Positions 1 through 9,677 of a stretch of 64,000 nt of DNA are shown here, one piece after another. Positions within the stretch are counted from its first letter, which is position 1. Every line of letters starts with the position of its first letter. The translations under genes and the position numbers were made by a program. This DNA comes from Paenibacillus sp. GP183 (GTDB taxonomy: Bacteria; Bacillota; Bacilli; Paenibacillales; NBRC-103111): contig NZ_FNSW01000001.1 in NCBI RefSeq assembly GCF_900104695.1, forward strand, positions 5,314,501 to 5,378,500, in the 5' to 3' direction. Under the pieces are notes generated by a model. The model was not told the origin of the DNA and searched no databases. It worked only from the letters and a program-made list of their open reading frames with translations.

Positions 1-2
1 CT

Positions 3-308
<306 letters not shown>

Positions 309-332
309 AAGATCGCCGTAGATGAATGAAGA

Positions 333-365
333 GGTTATCCAGAGTTTCTGGGTAACCTTTTTTTG
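333..365 (+). terminator. Rho-independent terminator after the beta-galactosidase
   Basis: GGTTATCCAGA pairs with TCTGGGTAACC (11 bp, one G-T pair) across a 3-nt loop and is followed by a run of T. It separates the beta-galactosidase from the GH172 promoter. Confidence 0.8.
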
Positions 366-381
366 TTTAGCGAAAATGCCC

Positions 382-410
382 TTGACAGCTCTGATTAGCC
401 GTACTAAGAT
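382..410 (+). promoter_or_regulatory. SigA-type promoter of the GH172 gene
   Basis: A perfect -35 box TTGACA (382-387) is separated by 17 bp from TAAGAT (405-410). Transcription would start near 417, about 65 bp before the GH172 start codon. Confidence 0.75.
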
Positions 411-425
411 ACACTCAAACCATAT

Positions 426-439
426 TGTAACCGTTTACA
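426..439. promoter_or_regulatory. cre site (CcpA), just downstream of the GH172 start point
   Basis: TGTAACCGTTTACA fits the cre consensus TGWNANCGNTNWCA at every fixed position and is a near palindrome. It sits about 10-20 bp after the predicted transcription start, where CcpA would act as a roadblock. A LacI-family operator is the alternative reading, but no LacI gene is in the window. Confidence 0.7.
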
Positions 440-482
440 AAACCAAACGAATTCCAATCCAATCAAACCAGGAGGTAATCAT

Positions 483-1589
483 ATGTTGCAAAATCACGGT
501 TTAGGCTTTGGTTTATCCACGGCACCGCTTATGACGAGTGGCAAGAGCCGCTCCATCTCTGCAGAAAATCCGAAGGGAGAGGTCGGCTCAGGCGGCAAAG
601 AAGCGAGCAACCTGGGTGTTGCGCGCAAAGGACGACCTTGCATCACTTTGAATCAAGGCGACACCGTTACTCTCGCGGACATCGATGGACCTGGCGTCCT
701 GCAGCACTTCTGGATTACCGTGACAGACCGCACGGATAAAGGTAATTTCGTCCTCCGTGATTTGGTGCTGCGGATGTATTGGGACGACGAAGAAAAGCCT
801 TCCGTGGAAGTGCCGCTTGGCGATTTTTTCTGCAATGGCTTCGGGACAAGATGCAATGTGAATTCGCTGCCGATCGTCGTCAATCCGACAGGCGGCATGA
901 ACTGCTACTTTCCCATGCCGTTTCGCAAGTCCGCGAAGATTACGATTGAGAATCAGCATGCCGCCGATATTAACGGCTTCTTCTATCAATTTAACTACAC
1001 GCTCGTCGACGAGCTTCTGGAGGAAGCGGGCTACTTCCATGCGCAGTGGCGCAGAGAAAATATTACGACGGAAGCGCAGGACTTCACGATACTGGACGGA
1101 GTAAAAGGCAAAGGGCAGTACGTCGGCACTTATTTGGCCTGGGCGGCGCTCGAGCGCTACTGGTGGGGAGAAGGCGAGATCAAGTTTTTCATGGACGGCG
1201 ATGAGGAATGGCCAACGATTTGCGGAACCGGCACGGAAGACTATTTCGGCGGAGCTTGGTGCTTCTATGAGCAGCGGGATGGCAAAATCGTCGAAACACC
1301 ATACAACACGCCATATTTAGGTTATCCGTTCTACTCCAAGGCGGATAACACGCGCAGCGACATATTCGGTGAAGACAGCGTGCCGATGCACGGTCTGTAT
1401 CGCTGGCATCTGATGGACCCGATCCGGTTCGAGCAGGAGCTGCGATTCACGATTCAGCAAATGGGCCATAACAGCCGCGCATTGTTCGAGCGAACCGACG
1501 ATGTGTCCTCCGTCGCTTACTGGTACCAAGCGGAACCGCACATGCCATTCCCGTCGCTGTTGCCTGTAGAAAGACGTTGGCCGCGATAG
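483..1589 (+). CDS. Glycoside hydrolase family 172 (DUF2961) protein
   Basis: A 368-residue protein with the DUF2961/GH172 signature GTGTEDYFGGAWCF at about residues 247-260, preceded by the family-type block EVPLGDFFCNGFG near residue 110. Characterised GH172 members act on alpha-D-fructofuranosides, difructose dianhydrides or D-arabinofuranosides. The substrate here cannot be read from sequence. There is no signal peptide, so it should act in the cytoplasm on an imported oligosaccharide. The length is usual for the family. The start is fixed by AGGAGG at 470-475. It is transcribed alone from a strong promoter with a cre site, so carbon catabolite repression is likely. Confidence 0.88.
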   Translation: MLQNHGLGFGLSTAPLMTSGKSRSISAENPKGEVGSGGKEASNLGVARKGRPCITLNQGDTVTLADIDGPGVLQHFWITVTDRTDKGNFVLRDLVLRMYWDDEEKPSVEVPLGDFFCNGFGTRCNVNSLPIVVNPTGGMNCYFPMPFRKSAKITIENQHAADINGFFYQFNYTLVDELLEEAGYFHAQWRRENITTEAQDFTILDGVKGKGQYVGTYLAWAALERYWWGEGEIKFFMDGDEEWPTICGTGTEDYFGGAWCFYEQRDGKIVETPYNTPYLGYPFYSKADNTRSDIFGEDSVPMHGLYRWHLMDPIRFEQELRFTIQQMGHNSRALFERTDDVSSVAYWYQAEPHMPFPSLLPVERRWPR

Positions 1590-1680
1590 CCGAATACAGT
1601 TGTTAGAATTTGAAGATAATTCTTTAAACATTTATAATTAATTATGAAACCAAATCTATTAAGTGAGGCGGTAATTAATA

Positions 1681-2103
1681 ATGGAAACAGGTAATTTAAT
1701 AACAGTAGAAACAACAGTTCATGCACCCGTTGAAAAAGTGTGGAAATCTTGGACAGAGCCGAATCATATAATAAAATGGAATAGTCCTTCAGATGACTGG
1801 CACACGCCATTTGCTGAAAATGATTTAAGGGCTGGCGGGAAGTTTCTTTCAAGAATGGAAGCTAAAGATGGCAGTTTTGGATTTGATTTCAGCGGGGTTT
1901 ATGATGAAGTAAGAATGAATGAGGTTATTTCTTATACTTTGGATGATGGAAGAAAAGTTAATATCAATTTTATTGATCAAGGAAACGAAACTAAGATAAT
2001 TGAAGTTTTTGAAGCGGAAAACAGTAATCCAATGGAGATGCAAGAAAAAGGATGGCAGGCTATTTTAGACAATTTTAAAAAATATACTGAATCTGACATG
2101 TAG
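1681..2103 (+). CDS. SRPBCC (AHSA1/START-like) family protein
   Basis: A 140-residue SRPBCC-fold protein. The N-terminal pattern ETTVHAPVEKVWKSWTEPNHI, the tryptophan-rich DDWHTPFAENDLRAGGKF and the closing GWQAILDNFKKY are typical of the AHSA1 (activator of Hsp90 ATPase homologue 1-like) group of small ligand-binding proteins. Members bind hydrophobic ligands or act as cyclases, but most have no known job. A GAGGCGG ribosome binding site lies about 10 nt before the ATG. It has no evident link to the flanking glycosidases and is AT-rich compared with the GH172 gene. It may be a separate insertion. Confidence 0.8.
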   Translation: METGNLITVETTVHAPVEKVWKSWTEPNHIIKWNSPSDDWHTPFAENDLRAGGKFLSRMEAKDGSFGFDFSGVYDEVRMNEVISYTLDDGRKVNINFIDQGNETKIIEVFEAENSNPMEMQEKGWQAILDNFKKYTESDM

Positions 2104-2135
2104 GTTAATTCACCTACACATATCACTTGAGCTTG

Positions 2136-2180
2136 ATAAAGCCAATTGACAAGTTTGTTCAACTTGCCAATTGGCTTTAT
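2136..2180. terminator. Long hairpin between SRPBCC and GH95 genes
   Basis: ATAAAGCCAATTG (2136-2148) pairs with CAATTGGCTTTAT (2168-2180), and inside that CAAGTT pairs with AACTTG around a 5-nt loop. This gives 19 paired positions with one mismatch. No T-run follows on either strand, so the terminator role is uncertain. Confidence 0.5.
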
Positions 2181-2196
2181 GAACTTACTTATCTTC

Positions 2197-2225
2197 TTTA
2201 CACGGTTCATAGCGAATGCTAAAAT
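2197..2225 (+). promoter_or_regulatory. Promoter of the GH95 gene
   Basis: TTTACA (2197-2202) and TAAAAT (2220-2225) are spaced by 17 bp. The start point would fall at about 2232, inside the palindromic motif listed next. Confidence 0.5.
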
Positions 2226-2228
2226 CAG

Positions 2229-2244
2229 ATCATACATGATATAT
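2229..2244. promoter_or_regulatory. Candidate operator, repeated in front of the GntR gene
   Basis: ATCATACATGATATAT contains the inverted repeat ATCAT-N2-ATGAT. The same 16 bases occur at 13615-13630 over the promoter of the GntR gene. GntR/FCD regulators often bind short palindromes of this size. That the GntR protein controls this GH95 gene is inference. Confidence 0.4.
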
Positions 2245-2275
2245 AGTATATGATGATTTGATGGGGGAATCACAA

Positions 2276-4579
2276 ATGAATAATTTGAAGCTTTGGTATT
2301 CCAGCCCCGCCCAGGACTGGTCACAAGGGCTTCCCATTGGAAACGGGAGATTGGGCGCTGTTATTTATGGGGGAAGCGAGAAGGAAATCTGGAGTCTGAC
2401 TGAAGTTACCTATTGGTCGGGAAAATCGGAATTAATAGAAAGCCATTCAAATGGTAAGGCTGATCTTGACCAGATGCGGCAGCATTTCTTCGCAGGCGAT
2501 TACAAGCGCGGAGAGGATTTAGCCCAGCGTTCGCTGCAGCCTAAAAAGCAAAACTTTGGAACAAACTTGCCGATGTGTCGTTTGATTTTACATAACGAAC
2601 ATCAAGGGGAGGATTTCCATCGTGAATTGAATCTGGACAGCGCTATCATAAATATATCATATAAGGTAAAAGAGAACACTTTTAAACGGGAAATGTTCGC
2701 CTCGCATGTTGACGACATCGTGGTTTCCCGATTATGGAGTGAACAAATGGGGGGAATTTCATTTTCGCTTGAAGTGGAAGGGCTGACGGATAACTTTACA
2801 AGTTGGCCAGAGCAAAACGATACGATTGTCTTTAAGGGACAAGCGACGGAAACAATGCATAGCGATGGTGAATGCGGAGTTTTCTGTCAAGGAATGATTA
2901 AAGTGGTTACCCAAGGCGGGGCTGTTTTTGCTGTAGGAGATCAAATTGTGATAAGAAACGCTGATGAAGCCTGCATTTACTTTGCTGTAAATACGGATTA
3001 TGGCAAAACCGATGAGGATTGGCTTCATGAATCTGCGCGTCAGTTGGAACAATCAATAGCCCAAGGATACGCACGCCTCAAAGAAAATCACATTTCCGAT
3101 TATCGCCGTTTGTATGCCCGAGTGGATATGGACTTAGGGCATTCAAGCGCTGCATACCTTCCAACGGACGAAAGAGTAAGGCTCCTTCAGAACGGACAAG
3201 ATGATGATCCGCAATTGTTTGCACTGTTTTATCAATATGGGCGATATTTGATGATTTCAGGTTCACGGGCGGACTCCCCATTGCCGTTGAATTTGCAGGG
3301 CATCTGGAATGATGGCGAAGCCAACCGTATGCAGTGGAGCTGCGACTACCATCTGGATATCAATACGCAAATGAATTATTACCCAACGGAAGCCAGCAAT
3401 CTGGCAGAATGCCATCTCCCTTTGATGCGTTTTATTGAGAGTCTGTCGGCTGCAGGTAAAACGTCCGCACAACAGTTTTATGGATGCGAGGGTTGGGTGG
3501 CGCATGTATTTTCTAATGCATGGGGTTTCGCCGCTCCTGGATGGGAAACTTCCTGGGGACTTAATGTTACAGGTGGCTTATGGATTGCAACCCATCTGCG
3601 GGAGCACTATGAATTCAGCTTAAATCGGGAGTTCTTAGCGCAGCGAGCTTATCCTGTGATGAAGGAATCCGCCGCCTTCTTTCTGGACTACATGACCTTG
3701 CATCCGAAATATGGATGGCTCGTAACAGGTCCATCCAATTCACCGGAAAATAGCTTCTATATAGAGGACAGCACTCACCAGTTGTCGATGGGAACAACCA
3801 TCGATCAAGTGTTAGTACGGGACTTATTCGTTTTTTGTCTGGAAGCTGCCGAACTGCTGCAAGTCGATCTGGAATGGCAGCAAAGGCTTAAACAGGCCAT
3901 TGCCAAGCTGCCGCCTTTTCTTGTAGGAAAGCGGGGACAATTGCAGGAATGGCTGGAAGATTATGAGGAAGCTCAGCCTGATCACCGCCATTTGTCCCAT
4001 TTGGTAAACTTATATCCGGGTAACCGGATCACAGTAAGAGGAACGCCGGAACTGAGTACCGCTGCAAGAACCACATTAGAAAATCGCATGTCTCGCGAAG
4101 AGTTGGAGGATGTTGAGTTTACTGTTGCCTTATTTGCCGCAAGCTTCGCCAGATTAGAGGACGGCAATCAAGCATACAAGCATTTAACATATTTGATCGG
4201 CCAATTGTGCTTTGACAACTTGCTAACGTATTCGAAACCGGGTATTGCCGGAGCGGAGAAAAAAATATTTGTCGTGGACGGTAATTTTGGGGGCACGGCA
4301 GCCATAGCGGAAATGCTGGTGCAAAGTCATGCCGGAGAAATCAACTTGCTTCCCGCCCTGCCCAAGAAATGGCAGACAGGTAAAGTTTCAGGCCTGCGGG
4401 GTAAAGGAAATATAGAGGTGGATATTGTCTGGGAGAACGGTGAATTGATAGAGGCCACTATTCATGCATTCTCTGCGGGACAAACCTATCTGCGCTACCG
4501 TGATCAAAGTGTTCCTCTCATTCTGGCGTCGGGTTATGTTTATAGAATCGACAAGAAATTGAAAACAATCCAATTATAA
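2276..4579 (+). CDS. Glycoside hydrolase family 95 enzyme (alpha-L-fucosidase-like)
   Basis: A 767-residue protein that opens with LWYSSPAQDWSQGLPIGNGR, the N-terminal beta-domain signature of GH95. The catalytic (alpha/alpha)6 barrel follows at about residues 280-660 and a C-terminal beta-domain after that. Known members are alpha-1,2-L-fucosidases and alpha-L-galactosidases. The catalytic-loop motif reads YHLDINTQMNYYPTE. The NxN pair described for the Bifidobacterium enzyme appears here as D-I-N, so specificity may differ. No signal peptide is present. ATG 2276 is preferred over upstream in-frame starts because a G-rich ribosome binding site (2261-2268) lies 7 nt before it. The GH95-like gene follows 83 bp downstream. 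Confidence 0.87.
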   Translation: MNNLKLWYSSPAQDWSQGLPIGNGRLGAVIYGGSEKEIWSLTEVTYWSGKSELIESHSNGKADLDQMRQHFFAGDYKRGEDLAQRSLQPKKQNFGTNLPMCRLILHNEHQGEDFHRELNLDSAIINISYKVKENTFKREMFASHVDDIVVSRLWSEQMGGISFSLEVEGLTDNFTSWPEQNDTIVFKGQATETMHSDGECGVFCQGMIKVVTQGGAVFAVGDQIVIRNADEACIYFAVNTDYGKTDEDWLHESARQLEQSIAQGYARLKENHISDYRRLYARVDMDLGHSSAAYLPTDERVRLLQNGQDDDPQLFALFYQYGRYLMISGSRADSPLPLNLQGIWNDGEANRMQWSCDYHLDINTQMNYYPTEASNLAECHLPLMRFIESLSAAGKTSAQQFYGCEGWVAHVFSNAWGFAAPGWETSWGLNVTGGLWIATHLREHYEFSLNREFLAQRAYPVMKESAAFFLDYMTLHPKYGWLVTGPSNSPENSFYIEDSTHQLSMGTTIDQVLVRDLFVFCLEAAELLQVDLEWQQRLKQAIAKLPPFLVGKRGQLQEWLEDYEEAQPDHRHLSHLVNLYPGNRITVRGTPELSTAARTTLENRMSREELEDVEFTVALFAASFARLEDGNQAYKHLTYLIGQLCFDNLLTYSKPGIAGAEKKIFVVDGNFGGTAAIAEMLVQSHAGEINLLPALPKKWQTGKVSGLRGKGNIEVDIVWENGELIEATIHAFSAGQTYLRYRDQSVPLILASGYVYRIDKKLKTIQL

Positions 4580-4619
4580 CCTTTGCCGTAATGAACAACA
4601 ATTTATATAATCGTAGTAT

Positions 4620-4633
4620 AGTAAGCGTTATCA
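4620..4633. promoter_or_regulatory. cre-like site upstream of the GH95-like gene
   Basis: AGTAAGCGTTATCA matches TGWNANCGNTNWCA except for its first base. It lies about 30 bp before the GH95-like start codon. Confidence 0.45.
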
Positions 4634-4662
4634 TAAAGATAAAGATAAGGTAAAGGCTTTTC

Positions 4663-7071
4663 ATGGATTCAATCCGGGAGGCAGGACTGTTGAATACACT
4701 AGAACAAGCACACAAACACAAGATTATTTACGATCGTCCGGCAGCAACCTTTTTTGAAGGGGCATTATTGGGAAATGGAGGGCTGGGCGCTGTCGTAACG
4801 ACTCGGCCCGATTCAGTTCTTATTCATTTCGGACATAACAACGTTTGGGATATTCGGATCGCAGAAAATAATCAAGACCGAATAGGAACCTTTGACAGCT
4901 TGTTCGCCAAACTGAAGGAAATCCCGGATACGTATACATCTCTAAGCGATGAAGGGTGGTACCGTGATTATGTAACAATGACAAGCGAGAACTACAGCTT
5001 TCCCTATCCGCGACCGATGCCGTGCGGTTCCCTGCTGCTTGGCTTCGACCCACGGAGTACGGAAGTGCTGGGGCACTCCTTACAAATCGATAATGGCGTA
5101 TGCGAAATCCATTTCCTGAATGAAGGAACTCCTGCTACCCTTCAGGTATTTGTCGACCAGCATACAGATCGTCTTTGGGTTGCAATGAAGGATTCTGATC
5201 TGCCAGGGAAGACTGTTTCTTTCTTCGACCGTTTGAAGCTCATTCCGGATCCTTCTACACCCAAGGAAATTCCTGCGTTCCGGGCTTCAATCAATGCTTC
5301 GAACAAGCAATTGGCGTTTTACCAGACAATGCCATTCTCTTGCCAGGCAGAAGAGACGCATTACGGTCATCCTCAAGATCGGGCATTCCGACTATCCGCA
5401 CGGATCTCACAATCGATTCCGATTCATGAGAGCGGCAATGAACTTGAAGTGAGGTTGGGGGCAGAAGCTGGTTTCGTCGTGTGTGTCCAATTGGAAGAAG
5501 GACTTGATTCTGTCATCAGCAAAGAAGCAATAATACTTATAGAACCGCCGACAAACGTATCATTTGTCCATGCTTTATCATATTCTTTGGACATTTGGCA
5601 TGAATATTGGTCACGTTCGGGCGTTGCTTTGGAGGATGAATTTTTGGAGCGAATCTGGTACCGGAATTTGTATTTCTTCCATTGTTCTGTGAAGCCTGAA
5701 GCCATTTGCCCGGGATTGTTTGCGAACTGGAGCTATGGCATGATCGGTGCGGATTGGCATGGTGATTACCATATGAATTACAACACACAGCAGCCATTTT
5801 GGGTAGCATTCTCAAGCAATCATGTGGACAAACATTTGGCTTATGTGAACATGGTCGATCATGTCCTCCCAATCAGCCGAAAGTGGGCAAAAGAATACTA
5901 CCGCCTGCGCGGCGCTTATTACCCGCATTCCGCTTACCCAGTGGATATGAACGTGATGCCATACCCGGTGCCGCACTGGGGCTGGGAAATTTGTGAAACG
6001 CCATGGACCGTGCAAAGTCTCTGGTGGCATTATTTGTATACGATGGACAAATCGTTTCTGGCCGAACGTGCCTTCACGCCAATGAAAGAAGCCGTAATGT
6101 TTATGGTCGATTATATGAAACGGCCGGAGGCGCATGGAGACGCATGGGGCGATGATCGCTATCATATTTTCCCAACCGTGGTGCCGGAATTGTATGAATT
6201 AACGCCCGGCTTCAAGAAAAACAGCGATTGTATCGTCGATTTGACGTTAACGAAGTTTCTTTTCAACGCTTTCACCAAGGCATGCGATGAGCTTGAGCGA
6301 AATGATGAAGAAGCCGAATTACTCGCTGAGGTCAACGAGGTTTTGCACAAATTTCCTGACTATCCGACCGCGGAATCACAGGGGGGTAAAGTATTCGTTT
6401 CCGTTCCAAACGAAGATCCGGAAGTGGTATATAATGTTCCGAACGGGGTTTCAACCATTTTTCCTGGAGAAGACCATGGTTTGCATAGTTCGCCTGAGGA
6501 ATACGAGATCGCAGTTAATTCTTATAAGAATCACCGTAATGAGGGTGGTAACGATCTTGTTTTCTATCATCTCGCTGGGGCGCGATTAGGTCAGCTCGAC
6601 CTGGAACGCTTTAAGCGTCAAATCCAATACTGTTTGCTTCCAAACGGAACTTGTACGGACAAAGTACTGCAATCCGGTGGACGATATTCGGACACAACTG
6701 CCTTTGATTTCATGGGAGCCATGGGCATATGGTTTGAAAACTTTGCCTTGCCCGCCGTTATCAATGAATGCTTGATGCAAAGCTATAACGGCATCCTTCG
6801 CTTTTTCCCTAACTGGTCCACAGAGAAATATACCGAGTTTTCAACGCTTCGCGCGGTTGGAGGATTTCTTGTAAGCGCTGCTGCCTATCAGGGTGATGTG
6901 CTATGGATAGACATATTTAGCGAGGCAGGCTCCCGGCTTCAGATCTACAGTCCTTGGGAGAATGACGTCAAATGTATACACAGTAGCGGGGAAGAATTGC
7001 TGCGGGGGAACATCATTATGGTGGATACAGTGAAAGGGGAAAATATTCGTTTACTAAGGGCTCAGGTATAA
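4663..7071 (+). CDS. GH95-like glycoside hydrolase
   Basis: An 802-residue protein with the same overall plan as the preceding GH95. An N-terminal beta-domain begins IIYDRPAATFFEGALLGNGG, then an (alpha/alpha)6 barrel. The catalytic-loop equivalent is DYHMNYNTQQPFW at about residues 367-379, keeping an N-x-N pair. It belongs to the broad GH65N_2/GH95-like group, many of which have no assigned substrate. No secretion signal is seen, so an intracellular oligosaccharide is the likely target. Start choice is open: ATG 4663 has AAAGG 6 nt ahead, but TTG 4690 has a better GGGAGG 8 nt ahead and TTG starts are used elsewhere here. The AraC regulator follows at once. Confidence 0.8.
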   Translation: MDSIREAGLLNTLEQAHKHKIIYDRPAATFFEGALLGNGGLGAVVTTRPDSVLIHFGHNNVWDIRIAENNQDRIGTFDSLFAKLKEIPDTYTSLSDEGWYRDYVTMTSENYSFPYPRPMPCGSLLLGFDPRSTEVLGHSLQIDNGVCEIHFLNEGTPATLQVFVDQHTDRLWVAMKDSDLPGKTVSFFDRLKLIPDPSTPKEIPAFRASINASNKQLAFYQTMPFSCQAEETHYGHPQDRAFRLSARISQSIPIHESGNELEVRLGAEAGFVVCVQLEEGLDSVISKEAIILIEPPTNVSFVHALSYSLDIWHEYWSRSGVALEDEFLERIWYRNLYFFHCSVKPEAICPGLFANWSYGMIGADWHGDYHMNYNTQQPFWVAFSSNHVDKHLAYVNMVDHVLPISRKWAKEYYRLRGAYYPHSAYPVDMNVMPYPVPHWGWEICETPWTVQSLWWHYLYTMDKSFLAERAFTPMKEAVMFMVDYMKRPEAHGDAWGDDRYHIFPTVVPELYELTPGFKKNSDCIVDLTLTKFLFNAFTKACDELERNDEEAELLAEVNEVLHKFPDYPTAESQGGKVFVSVPNEDPEVVYNVPNGVSTIFPGEDHGLHSSPEEYEIAVNSYKNHRNEGGNDLVFYHLAGARLGQLDLERFKRQIQYCLLPNGTCTDKVLQSGGRYSDTTAFDFMGAMGIWFENFALPAVINECLMQSYNGILRFFPNWSTEKYTEFSTLRAVGGFLVSAAAYQGDVLWIDIFSEAGSRLQIYSPWENDVKCIHSSGEELLRGNIIMVDTVKGENIRLLRAQV

Positions 7072-7127
7072 GCTTTTTACGTAAATGAACGAATTCCGAA
7101 ACTTCCAAAATGGAAGGGAGAATTGCC

Positions 7128-9431
7128 GTGCCTAAATATTCCAGGTTATTCCGAAGGTTTCTGTTCTCGTATATCGTTATTTTGGCCATTCCCAGCATAG
7201 CCGGCTATATGTCGTACCGTACTTCAATTGCCGTCACTGAGTCCATTTCCATTGAGAATAATGTGACTCAGCTTCAAAAGAGCCAAGAGATTCTGGAGCG
7301 CAGGATGGTCGAAGTTGAAAGCTTTACGAGACAGTTGGCTTTAAACCAGGACTTGAGTGTACTTCTAAACGAAAAGTTGGTAGATGAAAAGACAAATGTG
7401 TATGGGATCTGGAGAATATCGAGAGATATTATGGCTTACAGTCAAACCAATGACTTTTTGAAGAATTTTTATATTTATTTGAATAATTTCAACGTCATTA
7501 TAATGCCAGGCAATACTTATTTTCGCCCTGAACATTATTATCAGACGTCATACTACAGCAATCTTTCATTGGACGAATGGAAACGGACCGTGTTGGAAAA
7601 AACACACAGAAGCGAAATCATGCCGCTCAGCCCATTTGTCAATAACGGAACGCAAAGCTCGGTCATCACCTTTATGCAATCTCTCCCCCTGGATAGCTTC
7701 AGTGACTCCTCACCGGCTACGATTGTTACGATTATTGATGAACAAACCATCAACAGTGTTTTATCCGGCTTAAGAACCCCCAATGGCGGCTGGACGTATA
7801 TTAGCGACGCGCAAGGACATACCATTAGTTTACAAGGTATTAGTCAAGAAGAGATTGATCAATTATCCGCAGATAGCCGCTTCGCTAAAGACAAGGTCAG
7901 TCAATTTTATAAAGATGATCTCGTGATCAAGATTCGTTCTCAATCAACGGGTTGGGTATACAGTACTGGTATTCCAAGACAAGTTTTAATGGAGAATGCG
8001 AATAAAATCAAGTACATCACTTGGTCCGTGACCGGTGTTGCTCTGCTTATCGGGCTTTTTGTCGGTTTTATGCTTTCTTCCAGAAATACGGCCCCGATCA
8101 ATAGGCTGATCAGTGTGGTGAAAGAGCAATTTGACAAGGAAGCCATGGAGCGCAATGAATATGACTTCTTGCAGGGGAATATTTCCAAAATGATTACGAA
8201 CAACAAGCGCCTTGAATCCGAGTTGAATCGGCAGCTTCCATTGATTCGGGATACCTTCTACAAGCGACTGATTGCGGGAGAGTATCAATCGAGGGAAGAA
8301 ATGATTTCTGCCGCCGCGCAGGCTGACACAGAGTTAAATCTGAATGCTGGATATACGGGGATTTTGCAAATTAATGGATACTCCGGCATGGATAGCGTTG
8401 AAATTCTCAACGAGCTTTATGCGGCCAGACTCATCCTGAAGCAAATATTAATCGATGCAGGCAGTCACATGCATGTCCATCTGACCGATTTGGGTTCAGA
8501 TCGCATTGTAACCATATTTACGCCCAAAGAAAAGGAAGAAGCTGAGGCGCTTGGCAAGGAAGATATCGAGCAACTCTTGGCGATGCTCGCCCAACTTGCC
8601 TTTAACGAATACCGAATTACAATTACTGCGGCAATAAGCGATCCCTTTTCCTCTTTTATGGAGGTTAGCCGATCCTACGAACAAGCCAGACAAGCTTTGG
8701 AATACGCCGTATATATGAACAGAACAGGAATCGTTTGGTTCAGCGATACGCGAATAGAGAGCAACACTTACTATTATCCAATTGATGTGGAGCTGCGAAT
8801 AATCAGCACAATCAGGGCAGGAGATGCGGCTGAAGCGGAACGAATCGTCCAATCTTTAATCGAACAAAATACGGAAAATCGTGAGCTTTCCATGGAAATG
8901 AAGCACCAGCTTATCGGAGAAGTGAAAGGAACGCTGCTCAAAATACTCGACCAGAAGGCTCTAATGGAGTCCACACTGTTTGAGGAAATGAAAAATCGGA
9001 TCATCGGCATCCAGGAGAGTGAAGCCTTTGAACTGATTTCACGTGAAATCAATGAGATTATTGAAGTCATGTGTAGTCTCATAACGATTAAAAAGAACGA
9101 TGCGCATCTGAAAACAGTGAAGCAAATTAATGAATATATCGCAGAAATGTATGCAGATCGAGATCTGAACTTATACCGAATTGCAGAGAAAGTAGAGCGT
9201 CCGGAAAAATACATCTCCCAGTTGTATAAAGAGGTTACGGGGACGAATTTATCCGACCATTTGGAAAAAATCAGAATGGACCACGCGGCGATTCTTTTAA
9301 AGGGGAACCGGTATAATGTCGACGAAATTGCTTCGCAAGTCGGATATAACAGTTCACATTCCTTCCGGAGGGCGTTTAAGCGAGTCATGGGAATACCTCC
9401 AAGCTCGTTCAGACAATCTGTAGAGGACTGA
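7128..9431 (+). CDS. Membrane-bound AraC-family transcriptional regulator with sensor domain
   Basis: A 767-residue regulator. One membrane helix near residues 10-32 (FLFSYIVILAIPSIAGYM) is followed by an extracellular cache-like region. A second helix lies near residue 300 (WSVTGVALLIGLFVGFML), then a cytoplasmic linker and a C-terminal AraC double helix-turn-helix of about 100 residues (YRIAEKVERPEKYISQLYKEV and VDEIASQVGYNSSHSFRRAF). Such one-protein sensor-regulators are common in Paenibacillus beside sugar ABC transporters. It lies between the GH95 genes and the transporter at 9759, which it probably controls. GTG 7128 is chosen because GAAGGGAG lies 7 nt before it; ATG 7110 has no such site. 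Confidence 0.85.
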   Translation: MPKYSRLFRRFLFSYIVILAIPSIAGYMSYRTSIAVTESISIENNVTQLQKSQEILERRMVEVESFTRQLALNQDLSVLLNEKLVDEKTNVYGIWRISRDIMAYSQTNDFLKNFYIYLNNFNVIIMPGNTYFRPEHYYQTSYYSNLSLDEWKRTVLEKTHRSEIMPLSPFVNNGTQSSVITFMQSLPLDSFSDSSPATIVTIIDEQTINSVLSGLRTPNGGWTYISDAQGHTISLQGISQEEIDQLSADSRFAKDKVSQFYKDDLVIKIRSQSTGWVYSTGIPRQVLMENANKIKYITWSVTGVALLIGLFVGFMLSSRNTAPINRLISVVKEQFDKEAMERNEYDFLQGNISKMITNNKRLESELNRQLPLIRDTFYKRLIAGEYQSREEMISAAAQADTELNLNAGYTGILQINGYSGMDSVEILNELYAARLILKQILIDAGSHMHVHLTDLGSDRIVTIFTPKEKEEAEALGKEDIEQLLAMLAQLAFNEYRITITAAISDPFSSFMEVSRSYEQARQALEYAVYMNRTGIVWFSDTRIESNTYYYPIDVELRIISTIRAGDAAEAERIVQSLIEQNTENRELSMEMKHQLIGEVKGTLLKILDQKALMESTLFEEMKNRIIGIQESEAFELISREINEIIEVMCSLITIKKNDAHLKTVKQINEYIAEMYADRDLNLYRIAEKVERPEKYISQLYKEVTGTNLSDHLEKIRMDHAAILLKGNRYNVDEIASQVGYNSSHSFRRAFKRVMGIPPSSFRQSVED

Positions 9432-9435
9432 AAAT

Positions 9436-9465
9436 CCCTAATCGCTCAGGTGATTAGGGTTTTTT
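9436..9465 (+). terminator. Rho-independent terminator after the AraC regulator
   Basis: CCCTAATC pairs with GATTAGGG over an 8-nt loop, extended by A/T pairs, and is followed by six T. Confidence 0.85.
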
Positions 9466-9589
9466 GCTTTAGGGTAATAAATGTACGTTCGTATAGGAAA
9501 AATGCCCGCTGAATTCGGGATAATTGTTCGCAAAACGACGCAAATGTACCTATGCGACAACCACATTGAACCTCTATAATCAGACTTAT

Positions 9590-9603
9590 AGAAAGCGCTA
9601 TCA
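9590..9603. promoter_or_regulatory. cre-like site 1 upstream of the sugar transporter
   Basis: AGAAAGCGCTATCA matches the cre consensus except at base 1. A TATAAT box lies just upstream at 9575-9580, so the site would overlap the transcription start. It is the first of two such sites in the 327-bp gap before the permease. The rest of the gap shows only the terminator at its left end. Confidence 0.55.
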
Positions 9604-9677
9604 TAATTCCGAACTCAGGGATAGCATTTTGGAAAAAGGAATTGGCAGGAACCGTTTTCACGTATAATCAATCTTGA

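Noticed and set aside
1317-1852. Minus-strand frames across the GH172 end and SRPBCC start
   Set aside because: They run across two well-supported plus-strand genes and the gap between them, with no domain or ribosome binding site.
8774-9388. 204-codon open frame on the minus strand
   Set aside because: Antisense to the AraC DNA-binding domain; Ser/Ile-rich translation with no domain and no start signal.
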